Shown: in pieces, positions 18,440 to 28,216 of the stretch | How the letters are laid out: each line of letters opens with the position of its first letter | Position numbering within the stretch: the stretch's first letter is position 1 | Source: Candidatus Pseudothioglobus singularis PS1 | GTDB lineage: Bacteria > Pseudomonadota > Gammaproteobacteria > PS1 > Pseudothioglobaceae | Direction of reading: 5' to 3' | Length of the DNA: 64,000 bases | Assembly: GCF_001281385.1 (NCBI RefSeq) | Contig: NZ_CP006911.1 | Location: forward strand, 1,054,001-1,118,000 | Notes under the pieces: generated by a model | What the model saw: only the letters and a program-made list of their open reading frames with translations | The model's database searches: none | What the model was told of the DNA's origin: nothing | Made by a program: the position numbers and the translations under genes

Positions 18440-19321
18440 CTAGATTTTTTCAAGTTTATGAGCTTGCTTAGTGCTATACCAGGAATGCAAGAATAAGGTA
18501 ACAATAACGATAGAGCCTCCAATGAGAGCATTCATTGTTGGCTCCTCTTTAATGATATACCAAGCAATCAACGAACCCAGAACAGTCTCTAAAGGCATAA
18601 TCATTCCAACTTCAGCAGCAGGCATATACCTTGGCGCAATGGTAATTAAACTAAAGGAGATTGAAAGTATTACGCCCATTGCAATAATGTAAGAAACTAC
18701 TTCTTTGGGGATCGCTATTGTATTGGCCATAAAAACAGCTATTATTGCTGCAATGAGACCGCCAATGGCATTCACAGGAACCATATTGATGTCTTTATAT
18801 TTTCTAGTCAGCGTAAAGGTAAAGCCCATCATCACAGCAGTGATAAGAGCGAAAAAGTCACCCACAAGGCTCTTACCACCAACACTGCCACTCATCACAA
18901 TATAAATTCCAATAAAAACAATAACCATTGCAATCCAGGTCACCAGGCTTGACTTCTCTCTAAGCAAGACCCACGCCACAATTGCAATCATGATGGGGCC
19001 CGTACTGATAATAACGAGAGCATTTGCAATCGATGTGTAGACAATAGCAAAGACAAAGGTTCCTGTACTAATGCCTGAAAAGAAACCAATTAACAAGCCA
19101 CCCTTTCCAATATTTTTGAATTCTGATATGGTCTTGGAGCGATACTTTAAAAAGACCAGTGTCGAGACTCCAACTGCATATAAAGCGCCTCTCCAAAAAA
19201 GCACCGTCCAACTATCAACATCAGGGGATGCATCCTCGACTAATCTAATTAAAACTGAATCAGGGCTGAGGATGACTACCGCAAAGATAGTCATTAAGAG
19301 TCCTTTTAAATGATTACTCAT
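18440..19321 (-). CDS. EamA/DMT-superfamily permease, tandem paralogue A
   Basis: A 293-residue ten-helix transporter, first gene of the duplicated pair. It carries the same landmarks as its downstream copy: HLKGLLM at the N-terminus, VDSWTVLFWRGALYAVG, GIYIVMSG, PAAEVGMIMPLETVLG and LFLHSWYS. A short insertion (SPDVDSW region, residues 31-38) and a longer basic C-terminus distinguish it from the copy. Divergence between the copies suggests the duplication is old and that they may move different substrates. Confidence 0.88.
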   Translation of the reverse strand: MSNHLKGLLMTIFAVVILSPDSVLIRLVEDASPDVDSWTVLFWRGALYAVGVSTLVFLKYRSKTISEFKNIGKGGLLIGFFSGISTGTFVFAIVYTSIANALVIISTGPIMIAIVAWVLLREKSSLVTWIAMVIVFIGIYIVMSGSVGGKSLVGDFFALITAVMMGFTFTLTRKYKDINMVPVNAIGGLIAAIIAVFMANTIAIPKEVVSYIIAMGVILSISFSLITIAPRYMPAAEVGMIMPLETVLGSLIAWYIIKEEPTMNALIGGSIVIVTLFLHSWYSTKQAHKLEKI

Positions 19322-19369
19322 AGCATCAATTTGATCAATTTAAAAAATAATTGATCAAAACAAAAAACT

Positions 19370-19960
19370 TTAATTAAAAATTAAAGAATCTTTCTGATTG
19401 AAAATTTGCAAATTTGAGTAGTTACGCAAAGCCAAGTAAGATCCAAAAATTGCGCCTGACCAGATGAGATCTCCAGCAATTGTGTTTTGGAAAAAAGGAA
19501 TCGCCATCGTATAGCAAAGAACTAAGCCTTCAAATGTTTTTGCGTACATCGGAGAGAACGCCCAAACTGCAAAATTGGTTGCTATAAAGAACACGCTTGA
19601 GCTCGCAAGAGCCGCACCCGCTATTCTTAAGACACCTAGCTTTTTTTGAAGAAAGCTCTTAAATACAATTGGAAACAGTAATGCCAAATAAACAACAAAC
19701 ATGGACTTAGAGCCAAACCATTCTGCAGACAATGTTCCAAAGGCAAAGTAATCACATAGAAGCATTGTTACCACTACAGCAACAACGGCCATATATCTCT
19801 TAACGAAAATGAAGCCTGCAAAAAGTGCAATCGCCGCCATTGGCGTAAAGTTTGGTGGATGCGGAAGCAGTCTTCCTGCAACACCTAGGGCAATTAAGAC
19901 TGCCAAAATAACTAAATAACTAAAACCTGAGTTAAGTTTATAATCTTGATTGTCCATCAT
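19370..19960 (-). CDS. DUF6580-type integral membrane protein
   Basis: A 196-residue protein with about five or six hydrophobic helices and the family hallmark GRLLPHPPNFTPMAAIALFAG near residues 25-45, followed by CDYFAFG. The fold is thought to resemble the substrate-binding (S) components of ECF-type vitamin transporters, though the function is not established. It lies 31 bases downstream of a DUF4430-like secreted protein on the same strand, a pairing that supports a joint role in uptake. The call rests on the HPPNFTP motif and hydropathy. Confidence 0.75.
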   Translation of the reverse strand: MMDNQDYKLNSGFSYLVILAVLIALGVAGRLLPHPPNFTPMAAIALFAGFIFVKRYMAVVAVVVTMLLCDYFAFGTLSAEWFGSKSMFVVYLALLFPIVFKSFLQKKLGVLRIAGAALASSSVFFIATNFAVWAFSPMYAKTFEGLVLCYTMAIPFFQNTIAGDLIWSGAIFGSYLALRNYSNLQIFNQKDSLIFN

Positions 19961-19991
19961 TTCTCTCCATTAAATTTGAAACAATAATATC

Positions 19992-20366
19992 TTAAAAGTC
20001 TTCCATATTCAAGCGAATAAATGTGTCGTCTAAAAGAATCACATCTTGCGCTCCAACCATCGACATCGAGCCGTTCACATATAAAGCCCAATAGGTATTT
20101 TCAATAGCCTCAACTCCGCCCATAGACATGATTTGTGGACCATAGCTTGTATCTTTCACTCCTACAACAACTAACTGCTTAATAGCTTCATAAGCATTCA
20201 AACCTTTTTCAACCATCTTGACAGCTGTTAAATTGATCCTGTCATCTGCAGTAACTGCCAAGGTAAGCTGGACCGATTCAGGCGACTCGTCGGCATAAGA
20301 TACCGAAGAGAACATTGAAAAGAGGCCTATCAATAGAAATGTTAAGATTCTGAGATTTAGTTTCAT
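19992..20366 (-). CDS. Secreted DUF4430-like protein
   Basis: A 124-residue protein with a signal peptide (about residues 1-25, ending VSYA) and a single small domain. It has the DUF4430 hallmarks: LNAYEAIKQL mid-domain and TYWALYVNGSMSMVGAQDVILLDD near the C-terminus. This beta-grasp-like domain also occurs at the C-terminus of transcobalamin-type proteins, so binding of a vitamin-like ligand is possible. It is cotranscribed with the DUF6580 membrane protein. No cobalamin riboswitch was recognised upstream, so B12 is only a guess. Confidence 0.7.
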   Translation of the reverse strand: MKLNLRILTFLLIGLFSMFSSVSYADESPESVQLTLAVTADDRINLTAVKMVEKGLNAYEAIKQLVVVGVKDTSYGPQIMSMGGVEAIENTYWALYVNGSMSMVGAQDVILLDDTFIRLNMEDF

Positions 20367-20485
20367 CGATTCACTAGGCTAAACAATTTGTCGAATTTTA
20401 TATCAAAAACGATAAACTACAAGATGCATCAACAAAAATAATTCTAGCCTTACCCTTGATTTCTTAATAGTTCAGTATTTGTTTT

Positions 20486-20854
20486 CTATTCTTTTTCTTC
20501 TTTTTCTAAATGCCAAACCTTTGAAACAATCTTCCAGCCATTCTGACCTTTAACAAATGCTAAATGATCAACAAAAACATTCTTGTGTGTTTGGATTCTA
20601 ATTTTCACTGAAGAACTAATAGGAGATAAGTAATCAATCATTAGTACTTCTGATTTCATGATTTGTCCAACACTTGCCGGCGAAGTTCTCATTGAAAGAT
20701 CTTCTAAAAAACTATCAATTGTTTCTACAAAAATATTTCCATTATCTGCATCAAAAAGACTTGATTCAGGGTGAAAAACTTCTTTCAATTTAGATACATC
20801 ACACTCATGAATTCCTTCAAAATACAAATGAACTGCTTCTAATAAATCTTTCAT
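20486..20854 (-). CDS. NTF2-like protein, putative lumazine-binding (SnoaL-like) family
   Basis: A 122-residue soluble protein of the cone-shaped NTF2 fold: an N-terminal helical pair with YFEGIHECDVSKLKEVFHPES, then strands ending in HLAFVKGQNGWKIVSKVWH. The HPES and the C-terminal GWKIVSKVWH patterns match the lumazine-binding-2 group. Members are often small-ligand binders or enzymes of unknown substrate. It lies between the DUF4430 gene and ffh on the same strand. No catalytic assignment can be supported. Confidence 0.75.
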   Translation of the reverse strand: MKDLLEAVHLYFEGIHECDVSKLKEVFHPESSLFDADNGNIFVETIDSFLEDLSMRTSPASVGQIMKSEVLMIDYLSPISSSVKIRIQTHKNVFVDHLAFVKGQNGWKIVSKVWHLEKEEKE

Positions 20855-20896
20855 TTTCTATTCTCTATGCGCTCTTATTTTCAGAATAAATTTGAG

Positions 20897-22300
20897 CTAG
20901 AAAGGAAATTTCTTATTACCAAAGCCAGGCATCTTTGACATATCAGGCATACCGCCCTGCCCCTGCATATCGCCCATCTGCTGCATCATCTTTTTCATCT
21001 TACCGCCCTTCATCTTTTTCATTGTTTTTTGCATCTTTTCGAACTGCTTCAATAATTTATTGACATGCTGAACATCGGTCCCAGAGCCATTCGCAATTCT
21101 CTTTTTGCGGGAACCTTTAATTAAATTGACGTGGTTTCTTTCTTTAGGCGTCATTGAATTAATAATAGCAATCATTCTGGAGCTCTCAGAGTCACCAATC
21201 ACCTGATTTTTAACGCTTTGCGGAATTTGCCCCATTCCAGGAAGTTTATCCATCAAAGCGCCCATTCCGCCCATCTCCTGCATCTGCATCAACTGATCTC
21301 TCATATCATCAAGATCAAATCGGCCTTTTGCCATTTTTTGGACATTTTTTTGGGCTTTCTTGTGATCAACCTTCTTAGAAATTTCATCAACAAGAGAAAG
21401 GACATCTCCCATTCCAAGTATTCGAGAAACAATCCTATCTGGATGAAAAGGTTCTAGAGCATCCGTTTTCTCACCCACACCCATAAATTTAATAGGCTTG
21501 CCGGTGATGTGTCTCACTGAAAGCGCCGCACCACCTCTGGCATCACCATCCGTCTTCGTGAGGATGACGCCCGTCAATGGGAGTTTATCTGAGAATGCTT
21601 TTGCAGTATGAGCAGCATCTTGACCGGTCATTGAATCAACAACGAATAGTGTTTCAATCGGATTGACTTTCTTTTGAAGTAATTGGATCTCTGACATCAT
21701 CTGCTCATCAATCGCAAGTCTGCCTGCGGTATCGACTAAGAGTACATCGTGAAACTGAGATTGGGCTTGCTTTTTAGCATCACTGACTATTTTTTCAGGC
21801 TTGTCATCAATCGTTGATGGGAAAAAATCAACATCGATCTGCTCTGCAAGAACTTTCAACTGTTCTATCGCTGCAGGCCTGTAGACATCTGCACTTACAA
21901 CAAGTACTTTCTTTTTTTGCTCCTCTTTAAGGAACCTAGCAAGCTTTGCAATGGACGTTGTCTTACCAGAACCCTGAAGACCCGCAACCATGACTACGGC
22001 TGGTGGCTGAGTTGAGAGGTTTAAGGATTCGGTTTGACCACCAATAACATCAGTTAACTCCGACTCGACTAGCTTGACAAAGGCTTGGGATGGGCTGAGT
22101 CCTTCACCTACCTTAAGACCCACCGCTTTGGTTTGAACACGTTCAATGAAATACTTAATGACATCAAGCGCTACATCGGCCTCAAGAAGGGATCGTCTGA
22201 CTTCACGAATAGCCTCTTTAATGTTGCCTTCAGATAATTTATTTTTGCCTTGAAGGGCCTTAAAACTATTGGATAGACGATCTGTTAAATTATCAAACAT
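20897..22300 (-). CDS. ffh: Signal recognition particle protein Ffh
   Basis: GTPase that binds signal peptides of nascent membrane proteins together with 4.5S RNA and docks with FtsY. The 467 residues show an N-domain four-helix bundle, G1 GLQGSGKTT at about 106-114, G3 DTAGR, G4 TKTDG and the closing GVGEK block. The M domain is rich in methionine (MRDQLMQMQEMGGMGALM and the MKKMKGGKMKKMMQQMG tail), which forms the signal-peptide groove. It is divergent from ypjD, as in E. coli. Confidence 0.98.
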   Translation of the reverse strand: MFDNLTDRLSNSFKALQGKNKLSEGNIKEAIREVRRSLLEADVALDVIKYFIERVQTKAVGLKVGEGLSPSQAFVKLVESELTDVIGGQTESLNLSTQPPAVVMVAGLQGSGKTTSIAKLARFLKEEQKKKVLVVSADVYRPAAIEQLKVLAEQIDVDFFPSTIDDKPEKIVSDAKKQAQSQFHDVLLVDTAGRLAIDEQMMSEIQLLQKKVNPIETLFVVDSMTGQDAAHTAKAFSDKLPLTGVILTKTDGDARGGAALSVRHITGKPIKFMGVGEKTDALEPFHPDRIVSRILGMGDVLSLVDEISKKVDHKKAQKNVQKMAKGRFDLDDMRDQLMQMQEMGGMGALMDKLPGMGQIPQSVKNQVIGDSESSRMIAIINSMTPKERNHVNLIKGSRKKRIANGSGTDVQHVNKLLKQFEKMQKTMKKMKGGKMKKMMQQMGDMQGQGGMPDMSKMPGFGNKKFPF

Positions 22301-22359
22301 TGCTTTCTAGCTCTTTGAAATATCGTATTATATAATCTTTTGCAAAGACAAAGCTAGAG

Positions 22360-23148
22360 ATGCCTTTACTACACACTCTACCATTTATTGCTTATTTGCT
22401 CGCTGGGCTTCTTCTGACTCGCTATTTTCTGCTAGACACAGTGACAAGCCAACATCGATTAGTCGTCAATTTAATGCTCTTAGTCGCTGTCTCCTCGCAC
22501 GGATACATACTGTTTGAAATGTGGCAACATAACGGCGTTTTTTTTGGGCTCACTGTGAGTGTTTCTTTTGTAGCATGGGTTGTAGCAACGTTATTGTTTC
22601 TAACATCCTTCACAAAACCGATTCACTCTTTGGGAATGCTGGTATACCCACTCAGCGCTATAGCTGTGATTGTCTCCTTTTTGCTTCCTGGAAGTGAAGG
22701 AAAGCTCCTTTCTATTTCGATTGCTGCGCATGTTTTTTTATCAATCGGAGCCTATGCCCTTCTAGCTCTTGCGGTTGGTCAATCAATCCTTTTGAGTATT
22801 CAGGAGCGCCTGCTGCACGAACATAACTTCAACACCTTTGTAGACAAACTTCCAGCACTTCAAACCATGGAAGACTTTCTCTATCAGACGCTAAAGATGG
22901 GTTTTTTACTGCTTACACTCTCATTAATATCGGGTTACCTTTATATTTCTGATTTCTTCACCCAGCAGCTGACCTACAAAACAATCTTATCAGTCATGGC
23001 TTGGATCGGTTTTGCTGTCATTTTATTTGGCCACATGATCTTTGGATGGAGAGGAAAGCTCATTGTCTTATCGACCCAGGTTGCCTTCGCGGTTCTCGTC
23101 TTATCTTATTTTGGTACGAAGTTCTTTATAGAGTTTTTAGCAGCATAA
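22360..23148 (+). CDS. ypjD: YpjD-type inner-membrane protein of the cytochrome c assembly (CcsA/HemX) fold
   Basis: A 262-residue protein with about eight membrane helices, beginning with LPFIAYLLAGLLLTRYFLL. The family's conserved histidines are present in SHGYILFEMW and in AAHVFLSIGAYALLALA, and GHMIFGWRGKL closes the core. Its position divergent from ffh is the conserved gammaproteobacterial arrangement. In E. coli the YpjD/CorB pair has been tied to magnesium resistance, whereas the fold resembles haem-handling proteins. I make no firm functional claim. Confidence 0.85.
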   Translation: MPLLHTLPFIAYLLAGLLLTRYFLLDTVTSQHRLVVNLMLLVAVSSHGYILFEMWQHNGVFFGLTVSVSFVAWVVATLLFLTSFTKPIHSLGMLVYPLSAIAVIVSFLLPGSEGKLLSISIAAHVFLSIGAYALLALAVGQSILLSIQERLLHEHNFNTFVDKLPALQTMEDFLYQTLKMGFLLLTLSLISGYLYISDFFTQQLTYKTILSVMAWIGFAVILFGHMIFGWRGKLIVLSTQVAFAVLVLSYFGTKFFIEFLAA

Positions 23149-23158
23149 TGTTAGCCTT

Positions 23159-23551
23159 ATGAAAACGCACAAAACATTAAAGGGTGAGTGTCTATGTGGT
23201 GAGGTCTCCTGGCAGCTATCAGGTCCCTACGAATTTTTTGGCATGTGTCAGTGCTCACGCTGCAGAAAGGCAACTGGCGCAGCATTTGCGACCAATTTGT
23301 TTGTGAAGGCTGAGCAGTTTAAATGGCTTTCGGGCAAAGAGATGGTGCATGAGTATGTGATGGAAAAGCCCAATACTTTTGGAAACGCCTTTTGTAAAAA
23401 GTGTGGCTCAAGGTCGCCAAGATTCTCTCCTGCAAGGGGCTGGATGATGGCGCCTCTTGGAAGCACTATGGAAACTCCTGAAATCGAGCCAACACTCGTC
23501 TGCGCAAAAAATCACACTGACTGGTTCAAAAAGCTGGAGGAGATTCTTTAG
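23159..23551 (+). CDS. GFA/CENP-V-fold zinc protein
   Basis: A 130-residue protein of the glutathione-dependent formaldehyde-activating (GFA) family. The zinc-binding cysteines are seen in [10 protein letters not shown] (residues 9-18), [16 protein letters not shown] (about 29-44) and [12 protein letters not shown] (about 79-90). The family is named after Gfa, but most members have unknown roles and direct formaldehyde handling should not be assumed, although formaldehyde is a by-product of the demethylation enzymes elsewhere in this window. It follows ypjD by 10 bases and its last 4 bases overlap the 3' end of lepA. Confidence 0.85.
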   Translation: MKTHKTLKGECLCGEVSWQLSGPYEFFGMCQCSRCRKATGAAFATNLFVKAEQFKWLSGKEMVHEYVMEKPNTFGNAFCKKCGSRSPRFSPARGWMMAPLGSTMETPEIEPTLVCAKNHTDWFKKLEEIL

Positions 23552-25335
23552 TCGATATGAAGGACGGCAAGAAACGCTTCTTGCGGAATATCTACCCTTC
23601 CAATTGAGCGCATTCTCTTCTTACCTTTCTTCTGCTTTTCAAGTAGCTTTCTTTTTCGGGTGATGTCACCGCCGTAACACTTAGCAGTCACATTTTTTCT
23701 GAGCGCTTTGACATTGGTTCTAGAGATGATCTTAACACCAATACAAGCCTGAATGGCGACGTCAAACATCTGTCTTGGAATAAGCTCTTTCATTTTTTCA
23801 GCAATCTCACGGCCTTTATAGACCGAGTTGTCTCTGTGGATAATGAGCGCTAAGGCGTCAACGCCTTCATTATTAATAAGAATATCAAGGCGAATTAAGT
23901 CAGAGGCTTGGTAGCGCTCAAATTGGTAGTCCATCGAGGCAAATCCGCGTGAGACTGATTTCAGCTTATCAAAAAAATCTAGAACGACCTCATTCAGAGG
24001 TAACTCATAGACAATCGAGACTTGCCTTCCCATATAGTTGATGCTCTTTTGTACGCCTCTTTTTTCTACACAGAGACTGATGACAGGCCCAACATACTCA
24101 TTCGTTACCAGTATATTTGCTGTGATGATTGGCTCCCTGAACTCAGCAATGGTTTGCGGTGGTGGCAGCTTTGAAGGACTATCAATTCTAGAAACGTTCC
24201 CCTTGGTATCTAGAATCTCATAGATTACAGTCGGAGCAGTCGTAATTAGATCGAGGTCATATTCACGTTCAAGTCTCTCTTGAACAATCTCCATATGAAG
24301 AAGGCCCAAGAAACCAATTCTAAATCCAAATCCGAGGGCATCAGAGTTTTCTGGCTCGTACTGAAGTGCTGCGTCATTCAATCGCAGTTTTGCTAGCGCA
24401 TCTCTGAATTTTTCATAGTCCTCACCCGAGGTCGGAAATAAGCCGGCAAAGACTCTTGGTTGAACCGGTTTAAATCCCTCAAGAGGAACATCAACAGGAT
24501 TCTTGCTTCCTGTTATTGTATCGCCTACTGGAGCGCCATCAATGTTTTTGATGCTCGCAATTAAGAAGCCAACTTCACCAGCCTTTAAGCTTTCCGTTTT
24601 TGTTCTCTTAGGGGTAAAAATACCAACTTCGTCTACGAGATGCTCGTTCTTGTTTGAGAAGATTTTAATTTTTGTTTTGGGTTTTATCTCTCCGTCAATG
24701 ACTCTTACTAAGGAGACAACGCCAAGATAATTATCAAACCATGAATCAATAATGAGCGCCTTAATTGGGGCATCTAGATCACCCTCTGGCGCAGGAATTT
24801 TCTCTACTATCTGCTCAAGGATTTCCTCTATACCGATGCCAGATTTGGCGCTCGCGTGAACCGCGTCGTGCGCCTCAACGCCGACCACATCTTCAATCTC
24901 ATCAACCACTCTCTCTGGCTCAGCAGCAGGAAGATCAATCTTATTGAGAACGGCCAATACTTCTAAGCCCTGATCCATCGCCGTATAACAATTGGCAACG
25001 GTTTGCGCTTCTACCCCCTGAGAGGCATCGACGATGAGTAAAGCACCCTCACAGGCAGATAACGACCTTGAAACCTCGTAAGAAAAATCAACGTGCCCCG
25101 GAGTATCAATAAAGTTAAGATGATAGGTTTCTCCATCCTTTGAGTTAAAGTCAAGGGATACACTCTGTGACTTAATCGTGATGCCTCTCTCTTTCTCAAT
25201 ATCCATAGAATCAAGAACCTGAGAAGACATCTCCCGATCACTAAGTCCGCCGCAAAATTGAATGAAGCGATCGGCAATGGTTGACTTGCCATGATCGATG
25301 TGCGCAATGATAGAAAAATTTCGGATTTTTTGCAT
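23548..25335 (-). CDS. lepA: Elongation factor 4 (LepA)
   Basis: Ribosome-associated GTPase involved in initiation and back-translocation. At 595 residues it has the standard length. G1 AHIDHGKST is at residues 11-19, with RGITIKSQ switch [13 protein letters not shown] and NKIDLP; the LepA-specific C-terminus ends [23 protein letters not shown]. Its start lies 50 bases from divergent bcp, and its 3' end overlaps the GFA gene by 4 bases. Confidence 0.98.
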   Translation of the reverse strand: MQKIRNFSIIAHIDHGKSTIADRFIQFCGGLSDREMSSQVLDSMDIEKERGITIKSQSVSLDFNSKDGETYHLNFIDTPGHVDFSYEVSRSLSACEGALLIVDASQGVEAQTVANCYTAMDQGLEVLAVLNKIDLPAAEPERVVDEIEDVVGVEAHDAVHASAKSGIGIEEILEQIVEKIPAPEGDLDAPIKALIIDSWFDNYLGVVSLVRVIDGEIKPKTKIKIFSNKNEHLVDEVGIFTPKRTKTESLKAGEVGFLIASIKNIDGAPVGDTITGSKNPVDVPLEGFKPVQPRVFAGLFPTSGEDYEKFRDALAKLRLNDAALQYEPENSDALGFGFRIGFLGLLHMEIVQERLEREYDLDLITTAPTVIYEILDTKGNVSRIDSPSKLPPPQTIAEFREPIITANILVTNEYVGPVISLCVEKRGVQKSINYMGRQVSIVYELPLNEVVLDFFDKLKSVSRGFASMDYQFERYQASDLIRLDILINNEGVDALALIIHRDNSVYKGREIAEKMKELIPRQMFDVAIQACIGVKIISRTNVKALRKNVTAKCYGGDITRKRKLLEKQKKGKKRMRSIGRVDIPQEAFLAVLHID

Positions 25336-25385
25336 ATCAATGATAAAATGACTGCTTTTATTAAAACCATGAGATTATATCGTAT

Positions 25386-25835
25386 ATGAATAAAGTAAAC
25401 CCTACTACATGTGTCGCAACAAGTGATCTAAATGTAAACATTCCTGATGACCAAGGAAGAAATATTGTTCTCTACTTTTATCCGAAGGATGACACCCCTG
25501 GGTGCACCATTGAAGGCAACGACTTTACAAGGCTGAATGAAGACTTTGCTGCAAATAATTCAGTGATCTATGGCGTCTCTAGAGACTCAATTGCATCGCA
25601 CGATAAATTCATCAAGAAGTTCAACTACACAATCGACCTAATCTCAGACGAGGATGAGTCTTTGTGTAAGCAGTTTGATGTTTTAAAGCTTAAAAAAATG
25701 TACGGAAAAGAGCACATCGGTATTGTCAGATCGACTTTCGTTATTAGTCCAGATGGAGACATTCTCAAGCAGTGGGATAAAGTCAAGGTGGATGGCCACG
25801 CTGAAGAAGTACTCGACTTTATAAAGGCGCTATGA
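25386..25835 (+). CDS. bcp: Peroxiredoxin, BCP/PrxQ type
   Basis: Thiol peroxidase that reduces hydroperoxides. The 149 residues contain the motif YFYPKDDTPGCTIEGNDF with the peroxidatic cysteine near residue 40. The resolving cysteine that many PrxQ proteins have five residues later is absent (glycine/asparagine there), so the enzyme is of the one-cysteine type or uses the cysteine in DESLCKQF. The ubiG gene starts within its stop codon (ATGA). Confidence 0.92.
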   Translation: MNKVNPTTCVATSDLNVNIPDDQGRNIVLYFYPKDDTPGCTIEGNDFTRLNEDFAANNSVIYGVSRDSIASHDKFIKKFNYTIDLISDEDESLCKQFDVLKLKKMYGKEHIGIVRSTFVISPDGDILKQWDKVKVDGHAEEVLDFIKAL

Positions 25836-26536
25836 ATTCAAACGTTGACCACGAAGAGGTAAATAAATTTGCAGCCCTAGCAGCGCGCTGGTGGGATAGA
25901 AATTCAGAGTTTAAACCGCTTCATGATATTAATCCGCTTCGACTTAACTATATTAAAGAGCAGTGCGGGGGCACTCTCGAAGGTAAGCGCATTCTAGATG
26001 TCGGTTGCGGCGGCGGAATACTCAGTGAGTCTCTAGCACTCGAAGGCGCTACTGTTGTTGGAATTGATCTCGCTGAAGCAGGACTTGAAGTGGCTAAACT
26101 TCACCTCCTCGAGTCTGGTCTGGATATTGATTACCAGTCCATATCAGCCGAGGATTTAACTGAAAAAGAAACTGAATCTTTTGATGTCATCGCGTGCCTT
26201 GAAATGTTAGAGCATGTTCCTGACCCATCACTGGTGATCGAGGCCTGCTCAAAATTAGTGAAGCCACAAGGCCAAGTCTTCTTCTCAACGATTAACAGGA
26301 ACCCCAAGTCATACTTCTTTGCCATTGTTGGCGCTGAATATGTCCTGAATCTCCTGCCGAAAGGGACCCACAACTATGAGAAGTTTATTCGTCCAAGCGA
26401 GATTGATGAGTGGGCTAGGTCATCTGAGTTATCCATCAGCTCGATGATTGGAATGACCTACAACCCAATTACAAAAAAGTATAAGTTGGGTGACGATGTC
26501 AGTGTGAATTATATGGTCCACTACGAAAAAAAATAG
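25832..26536 (+). CDS. ubiG: Ubiquinone biosynthesis O-methyltransferase
   Basis: SAM-dependent enzyme that carries out both O-methylations in ubiquinone synthesis. The 234 residues begin NVDHEEVNKFAALAARWWD, the UbiG hallmark. The SAM motif ILDVGCGGGILSESLA is near residue 54-69, and SFDVIACLEMLEHVPDP and FFSTINRNPKSY follow. Start and stop of bcp overlap it by 4 bases, so the two are probably translated together. Presence of UbiG supports a respiratory, ubiquinone-using proteobacterium. Confidence 0.95.
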   Translation: MNSNVDHEEVNKFAALAARWWDRNSEFKPLHDINPLRLNYIKEQCGGTLEGKRILDVGCGGGILSESLALEGATVVGIDLAEAGLEVAKLHLLESGLDIDYQSISAEDLTEKETESFDVIACLEMLEHVPDPSLVIEACSKLVKPQGQVFFSTINRNPKSYFFAIVGAEYVLNLLPKGTHNYEKFIRPSEIDEWARSSELSISSMIGMTYNPITKKYKLGDDVSVNYMVHYEKK

Positions 26537-26561
26537 TCATCAATCAGTCGTGCACTCCCAG

Positions 26562-26602
26562 ATCAAATGAAGTTTTGACTTTGCTCTAAGTTGACTTATA
26601 AT
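26562..26602 (+). promoter_or_regulatory. Repeated promoter element, copy A (ligase promoter)
   Basis: The block ATCAAATGAAGTTTTGACTT opens the element. Its TTGACT (26575-26580) serves as -35 and TATAAT (26597-26602) as -10, 16 bases apart. The same block and spacing recur at 33697 and 34346, and a longer variant at 31187. The ATCAAANGAA part lies just upstream of the -35 and is the likely binding site of a common activator. Expected transcription start is about 26609, about 40 bases before the ligase ATG. Confidence 0.7.
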
Positions 26603-26649
26603 TACATTTATTGTGTATCAAAATACACTGGCTATCTAAAGGCTCACCT

Positions 26650-28185
26650 ATGCCACTCAGAATTACACTAGGAAACCTTTTACATGAATGTGCTGAAAAA
26701 TTTGCCGAACGACAATTCTTAGTCATTGCTGAAACTGGTGAGTCATTGACTTACAATGAGTTTGAAGTTCTTACCAATCGAATTACTAACGGTTTGTTGG
26801 AACAATTCCCTGAAAAAATAAAATATGTTAATATTTTTCTTGAAAATAGCTCTCAATATCTCGCATTAACTTATGCTCTAAAAAAAGCGAACGCGATAGA
26901 GGTATCGATAAACCCAGCTATGCGTGGTGAATCTCTTGCTAGAATGATTAATCAAACAGGGTCAAAATTATTATTTACCTCAGGAATTCAACTTGAAGCT
27001 TTAGATCAAATTCGAGACTCAATAACAAACATTGAAAGTTTAATTATGTTGGATTCAGTTGATCAGGCGCAAAAATTATTCCCAGAACTTCAAATCATTT
27101 TTTTTGAAGATTTACTTTCAAATTGCCAAGACCATATTGATTCACTTGCAAAAGATACCGACATTGCAACAATTCTTTTTACATCAGGCACGACTGGAGT
27201 GTCAAAAGGATGCCTGTTATCTCATCGATACGCTGTTAGAACTGCAGAAAACTTAATTGAACCCAATAAGATTACAATAAAAGATTCTGTATATACATTT
27301 TATCCTTTGTCTCATATTGGTCCTGCCTACTATGACATTCTTCCAACCATTATGACGGGGGGTCGAGTAATACTGCGTCAGCGTTTTAGTGTTTCAAATT
27401 TTTGGTTAGAAGCCAAAAAATATGGAGCTACTTGGTTCATGATGCTAGGCTCTGTTCAGCAGCTTTTATGGGCACATCCAAGCTGCCCAGAGGAAAAAGA
27501 TCACAAAGTAACTCGGTGCTGGGGTACTCCAGCACCCGTTCCAAAAAAAGATTTTGATGCGCGGTTTAATTTGCATTTAGTTCCTGGTGGTGGTTACGGA
27601 TCTACAGATGCTGGATGGGTAGTTGCACCTCAATGGGATCACCCTGGTGGGATAGTTTTACCTCATTTTGAAGTGGCCATTCACGATGAAAATGATGACC
27701 CATTACCTCCCAATACGCCAGGAGAAATGGTAGTTCGACCTTTAGAGCCTGGAGTCATGAGTAGCGGGTATTTTGGCATGCCAGAGAGAACTCTTAAAAG
27801 TTGGAGGAATCTTTGGTTTCATACAGGCGATATTGGACGAATGGATGATGAGGGTAGGTTCTATTTCATGCATAGAATCAGTGAGCGTATACGCGTCAAA
27901 GGTGAAATGGTTTCAGCTTATGAGATCGAAGAAGGCGTGTTGTTGCACCCAGATGTAAAGGACTGTGCTGTTATTGGAGTAGCAGGTGAAATGACTGAGG
28001 AAGATATTAAATTATTTGTCATTAAAAAAGATAATGCCCAGCTTACAAGTGAAGATTTAATTATGCATTGCAAAGAGCGTATGGCACGCTTTATGGTTCC
28101 AAAGCATATCGTCTTCCTTGATGAAATACCAAGAACATCAACTGGAAAACCAGAAAAAGGCAAACTAGCAACGCTAAATTTTTAG
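26650..28185 (+). CDS. Acyl-CoA synthetase / AMP-forming ligase, CaiC-like
   Basis: Activates a carboxylic acid as adenylate and then CoA thioester. The 511 residues show the P-loop-like ILFTSGTTGVSKGCLLSHR near residue 180, the hinge and ADP-binding region with WFHTGDIGRMDDEGRFYF, IRVKGEMVSAYEIEE, and the catalytic lysine in TSTGKPEKGKL at the end. Overall layout and length resemble crotonobetaine/carnitine-CoA ligases, and the betaine-related neighbours fit, but the substrate is not proven. I start at the ATG at 26650, which has AAAGG upstream. The frame opens at a TTG at 26611, which would sit on the predicted transcription start. Confidence 0.8.
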   Translation: MPLRITLGNLLHECAEKFAERQFLVIAETGESLTYNEFEVLTNRITNGLLEQFPEKIKYVNIFLENSSQYLALTYALKKANAIEVSINPAMRGESLARMINQTGSKLLFTSGIQLEALDQIRDSITNIESLIMLDSVDQAQKLFPELQIIFFEDLLSNCQDHIDSLAKDTDIATILFTSGTTGVSKGCLLSHRYAVRTAENLIEPNKITIKDSVYTFYPLSHIGPAYYDILPTIMTGGRVILRQRFSVSNFWLEAKKYGATWFMMLGSVQQLLWAHPSCPEEKDHKVTRCWGTPAPVPKKDFDARFNLHLVPGGGYGSTDAGWVVAPQWDHPGGIVLPHFEVAIHDENDDPLPPNTPGEMVVRPLEPGVMSSGYFGMPERTLKSWRNLWFHTGDIGRMDDEGRFYFMHRISERIRVKGEMVSAYEIEEGVLLHPDVKDCAVIGVAGEMTEEDIKLFVIKKDNAQLTSEDLIMHCKERMARFMVPKHIVFLDEIPRTSTGKPEKGKLATLNF

Positions 28186-28216
28186 ACAGTTCAATCTTAG
28201 TATGAAAAATAACAGG

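Noticed and set aside
20367-20485. Cobalamin riboswitch before the DUF4430-like gene
   Set aside because: The 119-base gap is too short and lacks the B12-box consensus.
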